Notes under the pieces: model-generated
Seen by the model: the letters and a program-made list of their open reading frames with translations, nothing else
Database searches by the model: none
Told to the model about the DNA's origin: nothing
Program-made: the position numbers and the translations under genes
Assembly: GCA_003152695.1 (NCBI GenBank)
Contig: PMAT01000090.1
Coordinates: 139,887 to 203,886 of the forward strand
DNA length: 64,000 nucleotides
DNA from: Acidobacteriaceae bacterium
GTDB taxonomy: Bacteria > Acidobacteriota > Terriglobia > Terriglobales > Acidobacteriaceae
Direction: 5' to 3'
Part shown: piece after piece, positions 53,826 through 61,538 of the stretch
Position numbering within the stretch: position 1 is the first letter of the stretch
How the letters are laid out: the number at the start of each line of letters is the position of its first letter

Positions 53826-55220
53826 CTAACCGTGGCCGCCTCCGCCGGTAAGCTCGCGCACGATGGAGCCGACGAACGCTTTCGCATCGCCGAACAGCAT
53901 GAGTGTGTTGTCGAGGTAGTAGAGCGGATTGTCGATCCCGGCAAATCCCGGACTCATGCTGCGCTTGATCACCATGACCGTACGGGCCTTGTCCACGTCC
54001 AGAATCGGCATGCCGTAGATCGGACTTCCCACGTCGGTGCGCGCGGCCGGATTGGTGACGTCGTTGGCGCCGATCACCAGCGCGACATCCGTCTGCGGAA
54101 AATCTGGATTGGCCTCATCCATGTCCATCAGCTTGTCGTAGGGAATGTCGGCTTCCGCCAGCAACACGTTCATGTGCCCGGGCATGCGGCCGGCGACCGG
54201 GTGAATGCCGAATTTCACGTCCACGCCCTTTTTGGTCAGCACGTCATACAGTTCGCGGACCTTGTGCTGCGCCTGCGCCACCGCCATGCCATAACCGGGA
54301 ACGATGACGACTTTGTCCGCAGCCGAGAGGATCGCAGCAGCCTCTTCGGGAGTTGCACTGTGTACGGGGCGGGCCTCGACTGCGGCAGCGGCTGAAGTCT
54401 GTACTTGTCCGAACGCTCCGAACAGGACATTGCTAAACGACCGGTTCATCGCCTTCGACATGTTGACGGAAAGAATGAAGCCCGACGCTCCGTCGAGCGA
54501 GCCTGCCACGATCAGAAGCTTGCTATTGAGAACGAAACCCATGGCCGCGGCGGAAAGTCCGGCATAGGAATTCAGCAGCGAGATCACGGTCGGCATGTCG
54601 GCGCCGCCAATGGGGACGATCATCATCACGCCGAAGACTAGCGCGATTCCCACCATGAACGGATACAAGACCATGGCCTCGGGATGCAGCACGAGGCGAA
54701 CGGCGATGGCGACCGCAATCGCCAGCATCGTCAGGTTGACGAAGTTCTGCCCCTTATAGGTGATTGGCCGCTGCGGCAGAATTTCCTGAAGCTTGCCCGC
54801 GGCCATCAAGCTGCCGGTGACGGTGAGGCCGCCGAGAATAACTTCCAGCGAAAGCACCGACATCACGAACGGAGGAACATTGGGGGCGCGCAGGTAGAAC
54901 TCGGCGGTCCCCACCAGGGTTACGCAAAGCGCGCCGAAGGCATGACTCAGCGCAGTTCGCTGCGGTACCGCGGTCATTCCGACGTTACCGAGAGGGACAC
55001 CAATGATTGCGCCCAGGACCAGTCCAATGGCGAGCCACTTGTAGTCCACGATGCCGTGATACAGAAGTGTGCCGGCAACCGCCAGCACCATTCCCACTTC
55101 GCCCGCCCAAACGCCATGCCGCGCGGTAGTCGGCGAACTCAGCCACTTCAGCGAGAGGATGAAGAGGACGGCAGCGATGATGTAGGTAACTTCAATGAGG
55201 TATTCGCTCCCTGGGATCAT
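53826..55220 (-). CDS. pntB: NAD(P) transhydrogenase subunit beta
   Basis: 464 residues. Binds NADP(H) and completes the proton channel of the transhydrogenase that makes NADPH at the expense of the proton gradient. About nine membrane helices occupy the first 280 residues. The C-terminal dIII Rossmann domain has VPGYGMAVAQAQH, FGIHPVAGRMPGHMNVLLAEA and IGANDVTNPAA. It overlaps the preceding small subunit by four bases. Confidence 0.97.
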   Translation of the reverse strand: MIPGSEYLIEVTYIIAAVLFILSLKWLSSPTTARHGVWAGEVGMVLAVAGTLLYHGIVDYKWLAIGLVLGAIIGVPLGNVGMTAVPQRTALSHAFGALCVTLVGTAEFYLRAPNVPPFVMSVLSLEVILGGLTVTGSLMAAGKLQEILPQRPITYKGQNFVNLTMLAIAVAIAVRLVLHPEAMVLYPFMVGIALVFGVMMIVPIGGADMPTVISLLNSYAGLSAAAMGFVLNSKLLIVAGSLDGASGFILSVNMSKAMNRSFSNVLFGAFGQVQTSAAAAVEARPVHSATPEEAAAILSAADKVVIVPGYGMAVAQAQHKVRELYDVLTKKGVDVKFGIHPVAGRMPGHMNVLLAEADIPYDKLMDMDEANPDFPQTDVALVIGANDVTNPAARTDVGSPIYGMPILDVDKARTVMVIKRSMSPGFAGIDNPLYYLDNTLMLFGDAKAFVGSIVRELTGGGGHG

Positions 55221-55516
55221 GGCTTTTGCGTCCGGCTGGATTTGAACATCTTGAGCATTCGGTCGGTGATGATGAAGCCGCCCACGGCGTTGCTGGTGGC
55301 AGCGACGATGGCGATCGTGCCCAGCACCGTTGCCAGCGTGGTCTTGTGCTCGCCCGCGAGGATGATGGCGCCGACCACCGCAATCGCATCTAATGCATTG
55401 GTCAGCGACATCAACGGGGTGTGCAGCAGCGGCGATACCCGGCGAATCACTTCAAATCCGATAAACGCCGCGAGTATAAAAACGTACAGGCTGTTGATCA
55501 GGTCAGCCTTGACCAT
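55217..55516 (-). CDS. pntAB: NAD(P) transhydrogenase alpha subunit, membrane part
   Basis: 99 residues with three membrane helices. This is the separate C-terminal part of the alpha subunit, split from the NAD(H)-binding part as in Rhodospirillum and many other bacteria. SPLLHTPLMSLTNALDAI is the family signature. It overlaps pntB by four bases and pntAA by one base. Confidence 0.96.
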   Translation of the reverse strand: MVKADLINSLYVFILAAFIGFEVIRRVSPLLHTPLMSLTNALDAIAVVGAIILAGEHKTTLATVLGTIAIVAATSNAVGGFIITDRMLKMFKSSRTQKP

Positions 55517-56697
55517 TAACTTGCCTCCTTCGATTGCGAGACCAGGGCGGGCAGCGAGTAGAACTCCCGCACTCGTGGGTTCACCACTTCACCTCCCTGG
55601 GTGATCAGAGTGCTGCGAGTGATTTCATCTTGCAAATCCAGCACAAGTTTTCCATCCTTCACCATGTGCAACAGGAAGTTCGTAACATTCTTGCTGTACA
55701 TCTGGCTGGCATGATAGGGGACCGTGCTGGCCAGGTTGATGGCTCCCATAATGGTGACACCGTGCTCGACCACCTGCTCCGCCGTCTGTGTCAGCTCGCA
55801 GTTGCCTCCCCGTTCCGCCGCCAGGTCTACGATGACGGAGCCTGGCGCCATGCCGGCCACCATCTCCTTGGTCACCAGCACCGGCGACTTCTTTCCCGGG
55901 ACCACTGCCGTCGTGATTACAACGTCGCTCTCGGCGACTACCTTGCCCAGCAATTCGCGCTGCCGCTGATAAAACGATTCGTCCTGCGCCTTGGCGTAGC
56001 CGCCGGCATCCTGGGCATCGGCCGCCTCGATGGGAAGTTCCACAAAGCGCCCACCCAAACTGTGGACTTGCTCCTTGACGGCGGGGCGCAAATCGTAAGC
56101 CGACACCACCGCGCCCAATCGGCGGGCGGTGGCGATGGCCTGCAAACCGGCAACGCCGGCGCCAATCACCAGCACTCGCGATGGCGTAATGGTTCCAGCC
56201 GCAGTGGTTAGCATGGGAAAGATCCGGGGCAGCGTGTCAGCGGCAATCACCACCGCCTTGTAGCCGGCGATGGTGGACATGGAGGAGAGCGCGTCCATAC
56301 TTTGCGCACGCGTGATGCGGGGCATCAGCTCAACCGAAAAAGCTGAGACGCCGGTCTGGGCAATTGCCTGAACGCTTTGAATGTCACCGAGTGGCCGGAG
56401 GAATCCGATCAAAGCTTGACCGCGGTGGAGCAGGGGCAAATCCGCAGCGCCAGTTTTGTCATTCGATCCGTAGCACAGGACTTGCACCACCACATCGGCG
56501 CGGAATGCTTCCTCGCGCGTGGCGACAATCTTTGCGCCCTTATCAATGTATTGCGCGTCGGGGTAGCCGGCTTCCAAGCCAGCTCCGGCTTCGACCCATA
56601 CTTCCACCCCAACCTTGGTATAACTCGGGATCACCGCAGGTATAAGTGCTACGCGCCGCTCCCCCGGAAAGCTCTCACGGGGAACACCAACAATCAT
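55516..56697 (-). CDS. pntAA: NAD(P) transhydrogenase alpha subunit, NAD-binding part
   Basis: 393 residues, soluble dI domain. Alanine-dehydrogenase-like fold: VPRESFPGERRVALIP at the start, VIGAGVAGLQAIATARRLGA as the NAD Rossmann motif (about 175) and DLAAERGGNCELT. It passes hydride from NADH to PntB-bound NADP+. First gene of the pnt operon; the promoter lies in the spacer toward lpxC. Confidence 0.97.
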   Translation of the reverse strand: MIVGVPRESFPGERRVALIPAVIPSYTKVGVEVWVEAGAGLEAGYPDAQYIDKGAKIVATREEAFRADVVVQVLCYGSNDKTGAADLPLLHRGQALIGFLRPLGDIQSVQAIAQTGVSAFSVELMPRITRAQSMDALSSMSTIAGYKAVVIAADTLPRIFPMLTTAAGTITPSRVLVIGAGVAGLQAIATARRLGAVVSAYDLRPAVKEQVHSLGGRFVELPIEAADAQDAGGYAKAQDESFYQRQRELLGKVVAESDVVITTAVVPGKKSPVLVTKEMVAGMAPGSVIVDLAAERGGNCELTQTAEQVVEHGVTIMGAINLASTVPYHASQMYSKNVTNFLLHMVKDGKLVLDLQDEITRSTLITQGGEVVNPRVREFYSLPALVSQSKEAS

Positions 56698-57206
56698 GGA
56701 GTCTCCTCCCTCTCTTCTGCGCCGTTCTGCCGTTTAGGCCAGTCGATGTGCCAGATTCTTGAAATCGACCGGAAGGAAGCATTCTATCTACACTCCTGCA
56801 AAAGTTCATCCCAACCGGATCGCTGTCGGCAAAACAGCCGCGCAGCGGCGGCTTTGGTTTGAGCCGGGCGCGTATCGGGGCCCCCAGGCCACGCCGCCTT
56901 TGCGTGGGTTGGGGTGGTCAAGCGCCGGGTAAAGTAAGGAGATTTATCCGGGCCGCGCAGCGGGCGTCGCCACTTATCTTGGACCGCGACGCCAGCGGAA
57001 TTCTTTCAGTAAACCTCGATCTGGTTCTGGTTATCCCCGAGTGTTAATTCTTGTTAAATGTTGTCTAAGTTATTAAATACAAGATATTTAGTTCAGAGGC
57101 GAGCAGACTATGCCTCTGCGGTAGAGTGCTTATCCAGACACCATCTGTGGTAGAAATACAACAACCGCAGGCTTGCTGGAACTTGTAATCTTATCTGCCG
57201 CGCTGT
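56698..57206. other. Divergent spacer between pnt and lpxC operons
   Basis: No coding region or RNA gene recognised. The left half is GC-rich; the stretch 57040-57090 is clearly AT-rich and is where I place the rightward promoter. Confidence 0.5.
57051..57079 (+). promoter_or_regulatory. Sigma-70-like promoter candidate for the lpxC-nuo unit
   Basis: TTGTTA, a 17-bp spacer, then TAAATA, in the most AT-rich part of the spacer and 185 bp before the proposed lpxC start. Confidence 0.4.
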
Positions 57207-57283
57207 CGTCACTCTTTGTAGTCTTTGCTCTTTGCTCTACGAAAGAACAACGTTCTTTACTCTTTGCTCTACGAACGAACAAC
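57207..57283. repeat. 7-bp phased repeat running into the lpxC coding region
   Basis: Heptamers such as TTTGTAG, TCTTTGC, TCTTTGC, TCTACGA continue into the reading frame. TTTGCTCTACGAA occurs twice exactly (57231-57243 and 57263-57275), and AAAGAAC-AAC-GTTCTTT forms a hairpin between the copies. The TTG start codon of lpxC lies in the second copy. Confidence 0.7.
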
Positions 57284-58163
57284 TCGCAATCCTGCCGAAT
57301 GCAGCGGCGTCGGTCTGCATAGCGGAGCGCCGGTCAATCTGCGCATCCTGCCTGCCCCCACCGGCACCGGCATCGTCTTTCGTCGCATCGACCTCGACAA
57401 CTTTGAAGTGGAAGCCATCAGTCGCAATGTTGCGAAGGTCAGTTACGCCACCAGCTTGATGAAGAAGGGCGTGCTCATCTCCACCACCGAGCACCTGCTG
57501 TCGGCATTCATCGGAATGGGTGTGGACAATGCGATCGTGGAGCTCGACAACCTGGAACTGCCCATTCTGGATGGCAGCGCGCTGCCGTTCGTGGAGATGA
57601 TCGCCAAGGCGGGCTTGCGCCAGCAACGGCGCAAACGCGTGTATCTCAAGATTCTGCGTCCCTATGAAATGCGCGAAGGCGACAAGTTCATCGGCGTCTA
57701 TCCGGCGGAGCGATATTCCGTCAGCTACGCCATTGACTTTCCGCACCCGCTGATTGGCAGCGAGAGATTTCAGGTCGCGCTTTCCAATGGCAGCTACGTG
57801 AAACAGATCGCGTCGGCGCGGACGTTCGGTTTCCTCGATCAGCAGCACGCCATGCTGAACATGGGCCTCATTCGCGGCGCCTCGCGCGAGAACTGCATCG
57901 TGCTCACCTCCGCAGGCATTGACAACCCACCGCTGCGCTACGACGACGAGTTTGTGCGCCACAAGGTGCTGGACCTCATCGGTGATCTTGCCTTGTTCGG
58001 CAAGCACATTCTCGGCTACGTCAAAGCCGATCGCGCCGGACACGCCATGCACACCGCCATCGTCTCTCGCATTCTGCGCGATCCCACCTACGCCGAGGAA
58101 GTTACTCTCGACGAAGCGGCGGTGGCCGATTGGCCGGCCGAGCCCGTGGCCGCCGCCGACTAG
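57264..58163 (+). CDS. lpxC: UDP-3-O-acyl-N-acetylglucosamine deacetylase
   Basis: Zn amidase, committed step of lipid A synthesis, cytosolic. 299 residues from the TTG at 57264, which gives MLYERTTRNPAECSGVGLHSG and aligns with the normal LpxC start; no ATG is available, and a TTG at 57225 would add 13 repeat-encoded residues. Motifs: GVGLHSG, STTEHLLSAFIGMGVDNA (Zn His), the DDEFVRHKVLDLIGDLAL block and AGHAMHT (catalytic His). It shows that the organism makes lipopolysaccharide or a related outer membrane lipid. thiS and the nuo genes follow on the same strand. Confidence 0.95.
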   Translation: MLYERTTRNPAECSGVGLHSGAPVNLRILPAPTGTGIVFRRIDLDNFEVEAISRNVAKVSYATSLMKKGVLISTTEHLLSAFIGMGVDNAIVELDNLELPILDGSALPFVEMIAKAGLRQQRRKRVYLKILRPYEMREGDKFIGVYPAERYSVSYAIDFPHPLIGSERFQVALSNGSYVKQIASARTFGFLDQQHAMLNMGLIRGASRENCIVLTSAGIDNPPLRYDDEFVRHKVLDLIGDLALFGKHILGYVKADRAGHAMHTAIVSRILRDPTYAEEVTLDEAAVADWPAEPVAAAD

Positions 58164-58193
58164 CTGAGCTGCAATAATCCATCCCCACTCTTG

Positions 58194-58228
58194 ACTTGCA
58201 ACTTGCAACTCGAAACTTGAAACTGTCT
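58194..58228. repeat. 7-bp phased repeat directly before thiS
   Basis: ACTTGCA, ACTTGCA, ACTCGAA, ACTTGAA, ACTGTCT in exact phase; the ATG of thiS follows after two bases, so no Shine-Dalgarno sequence remains. Confidence 0.85.
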
Positions 58229-58230
58229 CC

Positions 58231-58431
58231 ATGCGCTTATTCATCAATGGTGACGAAAAAAGCTTTGCCGACTCCCTGTCGCTGGCAGAACTGATCGAGC
58301 AACTTGGGATGAAGGGCGACCGCGTCGCTGTTGAACTGAACCGCGAGATCGTCTCCCGCTCGCAATGGCCAGAGACAACTCTCGAGGACGGCGATCGTCT
58401 GGAGATTGTGCACTTTGTCGGCGGGGGCTAG
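58231..58431 (+). CDS. thiS: ThiS-like sulfur carrier protein
   Basis: 66 residues with a beta-grasp fold and the essential C-terminal Gly-Gly (here FVGGG). ThiS is adenylated by ThiF and thiocarboxylated, then gives sulfur to the thiazole ring of thiamine through Thi[13 protein letters not shown] and [15 protein letters not shown] are typical. No thiG, thiF or thiazole gene is nearby, and it stands between lpxC and complex I genes. A MoaD-like role cannot be excluded, but the length and NREIV motif favour ThiS. Confidence 0.88.
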   Translation: MRLFINGDEKSFADSLSLAELIEQLGMKGDRVAVELNREIVSRSQWPETTLEDGDRLEIVHFVGGG

Positions 58432-58432
58432 A

Positions 58433-58620
58433 AGCAGTTTCGAGTTTCAAGTTTCCAGTTTCAAGTCGGCATAGAGGGTTATCTTTCCCTTTGCACAGGT
58501 CAAGAGGCATCGCGAGGCTGCCGTATCGCTTTGGCAACTGCCGCGCGCTAAATGCCGCTTGCTAAATGCCAACTGCCAAATGCTGCTCCCCGACTTGAAA
58601 CTTGAAACTCGAAACTTCCG
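58433..58620. repeat. Three consecutive 7-bp repeat arrays after thiS
   Basis: First array (58433-58467): AGCAGTT, TCGAGTT, TCAAGTT, TCCAGTT, TCAAGTC. Second (58531-58586): TTGGCAA, CTGCCGC, GCGCTAA, ATGCCGC, TTGCTAA, ATGCCAA, CTGCCAA, ATGCTGC. Third (58593-58620): ACTTGAA, ACTTGAA, ACTCGAA, ACTTCCG. The third is the reverse complement type of the first, so they can pair across the spacer. Confidence 0.85.
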
Positions 58621-58735
58621 CTTTATGAATTGCCGATGAACAGCCCTTTCGCGCGGTTGACAATCAGCGTTAACGATCACTAAACTCAAATGTTTACCTG
58701 CACTTGCTCGAGAGTTTCTGAGTGCTTGCGCAATC

Positions 58736-59143
58736 ATGCCGGACTTCTATTTCGCACGCTATCTGCCGTTGTTGATCCACGTCCTGATCGCCGGAGGTTT
58801 GGCCACGGCGATTGTGCTGCTCTCCTATTTCATCGGCCCGCACAAGTACAACAAATCCAAGATGTCACCCTACGAGTGCGGCATGGAGCCGGTCGGCAAT
58901 GCCCGGCAACGCTTCACCGTGAAGTTCTACCTGGTGGCGATGCTGTTCATCCTCTTCGACGTGGAGGCCGTATTCCTCTACCCCTGGGCGGTGGTGCAGC
59001 GCGACCTGAAATCCACCGGTTTGGGCATGTTCTGGTTCTGGGAGATGCTGGTGTACATCGGCATCGTGCTCGCCGGTTACTGGTATTGCTGGAAGAAGGG
59101 CGTGCTCGATTGGAACAAACAAGCCAAGGCCGAGAGGATTTGA
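58736..59143 (+). CDS. nuoA: NADH-quinone oxidoreductase subunit A
   Basis: 135 residues, membrane subunit of complex I with three helices. KMSPYECGMEPVGNARQRFTVKFYLVAMLFILFDVEAVFLYPWAV is diagnostic (Cys and Glu in the connecting loop). It is followed three bases after its stop by nuoC, not nuoB. Confidence 0.96.
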   Translation: MPDFYFARYLPLLIHVLIAGGLATAIVLLSYFIGPHKYNKSKMSPYECGMEPVGNARQRFTVKFYLVAMLFILFDVEAVFLYPWAVVQRDLKSTGLGMFWFWEMLVYIGIVLAGYWYCWKKGVLDWNKQAKAERI

Positions 59144-59146
59144 GGG

Positions 59147-59644
59147 ATGGCACTGCAGCCGGCGATCACCGACATCGAGCAACTGAAAGATCGTCCTGAA
59201 CTGGCGCGCCTGCTGGCGTGGAACACTGGCGCGGTTACGGGCGCGAAGTTCGACCGCAACGAGCTCACCATCTGGGTGGACCGCACCTCGCTGCGCGAGG
59301 CCTGTCTCACGCTGAAGAACGATCCTCAGTTGCAGTACAACGCCTTGGCTGACATCACCTGCGTGGACTGGTATCCCAAGGACCCGCGCTTCGAGGTCGT
59401 TTACCAGCTATTTTCCATTCCCAACAAGACTTACCTGCGCCTGAAGGTGAGGATTTCCGGTGAAGATGCCAGCCTGGACTCGCTGGTGCCCATCTGGCCG
59501 GGCGCAAATTTCTTCGAGCGCGAAGTCTTCGACCTGTTCGGCGTTCGCTTCGACGAGCACCCCAATCTGAAGCGCATCATGATGCCCGAGGATTGGGAAG
59601 GGCATCCGCTGCGCAAAGATTATCCCGTCGAGGGCTACCGCTAA
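59147..59644 (+). CDS. nuoC: NADH-quinone oxidoreductase subunit C
   Basis: 165 residues, 30-kDa-type subunit of the complex I hydrophilic arm. DITCVDWYPKDPRFEVVYQLFS and FFEREVFDLFGVRFDEHPNLKRIMMPEDWEGHPLRKDYP are the family signatures. GAGG precedes the ATG closely. It occupies the place where nuoB normally stands. Confidence 0.96.
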   Translation: MALQPAITDIEQLKDRPELARLLAWNTGAVTGAKFDRNELTIWVDRTSLREACLTLKNDPQLQYNALADITCVDWYPKDPRFEVVYQLFSIPNKTYLRLKVRISGEDASLDSLVPIWPGANFFEREVFDLFGVRFDEHPNLKRIMMPEDWEGHPLRKDYPVEGYR

Positions 59645-59646
59645 TC

Positions 59647-60852
59647 ATGGTCCACATGACTCCAACCCCGGTGCTGGATCCGTCTGACGACAAGACGATG
59701 GTCCTGAACATGGGTCCGCAACACCCCTCGACCCATGGCGTGCTCCGGTTGCTGCTGGAAATTGACGGCGAGACCATCGTGCGCATCATGCCCGACATTG
59801 GGTATCTGCATACTGGTATCGAGAAGACCTGCGAAGCCAAGTTTTACCAGCAGGTCGTGCCCTTGACCGACCGCATCGACTATCTCTGCCCCATGACCAA
59901 CAATCTGGCGTACTGCCTGGCGGTGGAGAAGTTGCTGGGGCTGGAAATCCCGCCCAAGGCGCAGTGGATTCGCGTCATGTTGAACGAGCTGACCCGCATC
60001 AACTCGCATCTGGTGTGGCTGGGCACCCACGCCATGGACATCGGCGCCATGACGGTCTTCCTGTATTGCTTTCGCGAACGCGAAGACGTGCTGCGCCTGT
60101 TTGAGGCGGTTTCGGGGCAGCGCATGATGACCTCGTACTTCCGCATTGGCGGGCTGGCGCTGGAACCGCCGCTCGGCTTCTTCGACCGGGTCAAGAATTT
60201 TAACGATCGCTTTCCCCCGAACATCGACGAGTACGAGAGCCTGTTGACCAGCAATCCCATTTGGACGGGACGCACCAAGGGCATCGCCTGTCTGTCGGGG
60301 GAAGATGCCATCGCCTTGTGCGCCACCGGGCCGACGCTGCGGGCCAGCGGCGTTGATGTTGATCTGCGGCGCGACAAGCCGTATAGCGGCTACGAAAAAT
60401 TCCAGTTCAACGTTCCGGTGTCGCACGATGGCGATGTTTTCGCGCGGTACGTAGTGCGGGTGCAGGAGCTGCGCGAGTCGCAGAAGATCGTGAAGCAGGC
60501 ATTGGAAGGAATTCCCGAAGGCTCGGTGAAGGCTGACGCTCCGCATGTGGTGTTGCCGGACCGCGAGAAGATGAAGACGCAGATGGAAGCGCTCATCTAT
60601 CACTTTAAGATCGTGACCGAGGGATTCACCGTGCCGGAGGGCGAAGTGTACATGCCGATCGAGTCGCCGCGCGGCGAGATGGGCTACTACGTGGTGAGCG
60701 ATGGCACCGCCAAGCCGTACCGCGTGCACATGCGCTCGCCGTCGTTTGCCAATTTGCAAGCGTTGCGCAAGATGTGCGAAGGCCGCCTGATCGCCGACGT
60801 GGTCGCCGCCATTGGCAGCATCGACATTGTGCTGGGCGATTGTGATAGGTGA
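59647..60852 (+). CDS. nuoD: NADH-quinone oxidoreductase subunit D
   Basis: 401 residues from the ATG at 59647, two bases after nuoC. 49-kDa-type subunit forming part of the quinone site. NMGPQHPSTHGVLRLLLEIDGE and EKTCEAKFYQQVVPLTDRIDYL are diagnostic; the C-terminal DCDR end is normal for the family. The quinone-site residues His in PSTHGV and the conserved Tyr in the TDRIDYL stretch are present. A longer in-frame start (59593) lies inside nuoC and is rejected. Confidence 0.96.
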   Translation: MVHMTPTPVLDPSDDKTMVLNMGPQHPSTHGVLRLLLEIDGETIVRIMPDIGYLHTGIEKTCEAKFYQQVVPLTDRIDYLCPMTNNLAYCLAVEKLLGLEIPPKAQWIRVMLNELTRINSHLVWLGTHAMDIGAMTVFLYCFREREDVLRLFEAVSGQRMMTSYFRIGGLALEPPLGFFDRVKNFNDRFPPNIDEYESLLTSNPIWTGRTKGIACLSGEDAIALCATGPTLRASGVDVDLRRDKPYSGYEKFQFNVPVSHDGDVFARYVVRVQELRESQKIVKQALEGIPEGSVKADAPHVVLPDREKMKTQMEALIYHFKIVTEGFTVPEGEVYMPIESPRGEMGYYVVSDGTAKPYRVHMRSPSFANLQALRKMCEGRLIADVVAAIGSIDIVLGDCDR

Positions 60853-60945
60853 GCAATTAGCAATTAGCAGCTAGCAACTAGCTTGAACACTTCGGGACAA
60901 ATGCTAGGTACTGATTGCTGATTGCTGATTGCTAATTGCTAAGAC
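60851..60945. repeat. Facing 7-bp repeat arrays between nuoD and nuoE
   Basis: Left: GAGCAAT, TAGCAAT, TAGCAGC, TAGCAAC, TAGCTTG, starting inside the nuoD stop. Right: TGATTGC three times, TAATTGC, then TAAGAC and the nuoE ATG. The arms are complementary, so a hairpin can form. Same word class as 44375-44473 and 62911-62940. Confidence 0.88.
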
Positions 60946-61428
60946 ATGAAATTTTCCGACCAACTCGAACAGCGCTTCTCCACGATGGTCACGCACTATC
61001 CGACCAAGCGCTCCGTCCTGGTTCCAATGCTGCTCTACATCCAAGACGAGGTCGGCGCGCTGACCGATGAGGCCATCCACGAGATCGCGCAGCGCACGGA
61101 ACTGTCAGATCTGGAAGTGCGCAACGTCATCAGCTATTACTCGATGCTGCGCACGCGCCCGGTCGGCAAGTACAACTTCCAGGTCTGCACCAATGTGAGC
61201 TGCCTTTTGCGCGGGGCCGACGACATTTTTGAACATTGCAAGAAGAAGCTGGGTATCGGCAACAAGGAATCGACTCCCGACGGGCTGTTCCTTCTGGAGG
61301 AGGTCGAGTGCATCGGCGCGTGCTCGTGGGCGCCGGCGCTGATGATGAATTATGAGTTTCATGAGAACCTGACGCCCGCGAAAATCGACGAGCTGATTGA
61401 CGGGTTGAAGAAGAAGGAAGAGCAGTAA
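60946..61428 (+). CDS. nuoE: NADH-quinone oxidoreductase subunit E
   Basis: 160 residues, 24-kDa-type subunit with a [2Fe-2S] cluster held by Cys81, Cys86, Cys122 and Cys126 (CTNVSC and ECIGACSWAP). It lacks a Shine-Dalgarno sequence because the repeat array ends at the start codon. Confidence 0.96.
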   Translation: MKFSDQLEQRFSTMVTHYPTKRSVLVPMLLYIQDEVGALTDEAIHEIAQRTELSDLEVRNVISYYSMLRTRPVGKYNFQVCTNVSCLLRGADDIFEHCKKKLGIGNKESTPDGLFLLEEVECIGACSWAPALMMNYEFHENLTPAKIDELIDGLKKKEEQ

Positions 61429-61433
61429 GTCCT

Positions 61434-61536
61434 GTCGCCATTCGTTCTTCGCTTTTCGCCAGAGGGCGGGAAAGAGCGCAAAAGCGAAAGGCGAACAGCA
61501 AACGGCGGATTCAAGGCGAATAGCGAAGAGCGGATT
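61434..61536. repeat. Facing 7-bp repeat arrays between nuoE and nuoF
   Basis: Left: GTCGCCA, TTCGTTC, TTCGCTT, TTCGCCA. Right: AAAGCGA, AAGGCGA, ACAGCAA, ACGGCGG, then GCGAATA, GCGAAGA, GCGGATT up to two bases before the nuoF ATG. A different word family from the nuoD-nuoE spacer, with the same 7-bp phase and facing arrangement. Confidence 0.85.
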
Positions 61537-61538
61537 TC

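Noticed and set aside
57237-58247. 336-residue minus-strand frame opposite lpxC
   Set aside because: Shadow; lpxC has all its Zn-site motifs.
59641-60759. 372-residue minus-strand frame opposite nuoD
   Set aside because: Low-complexity His/Arg/Val composition; nuoD is certain on the other strand.
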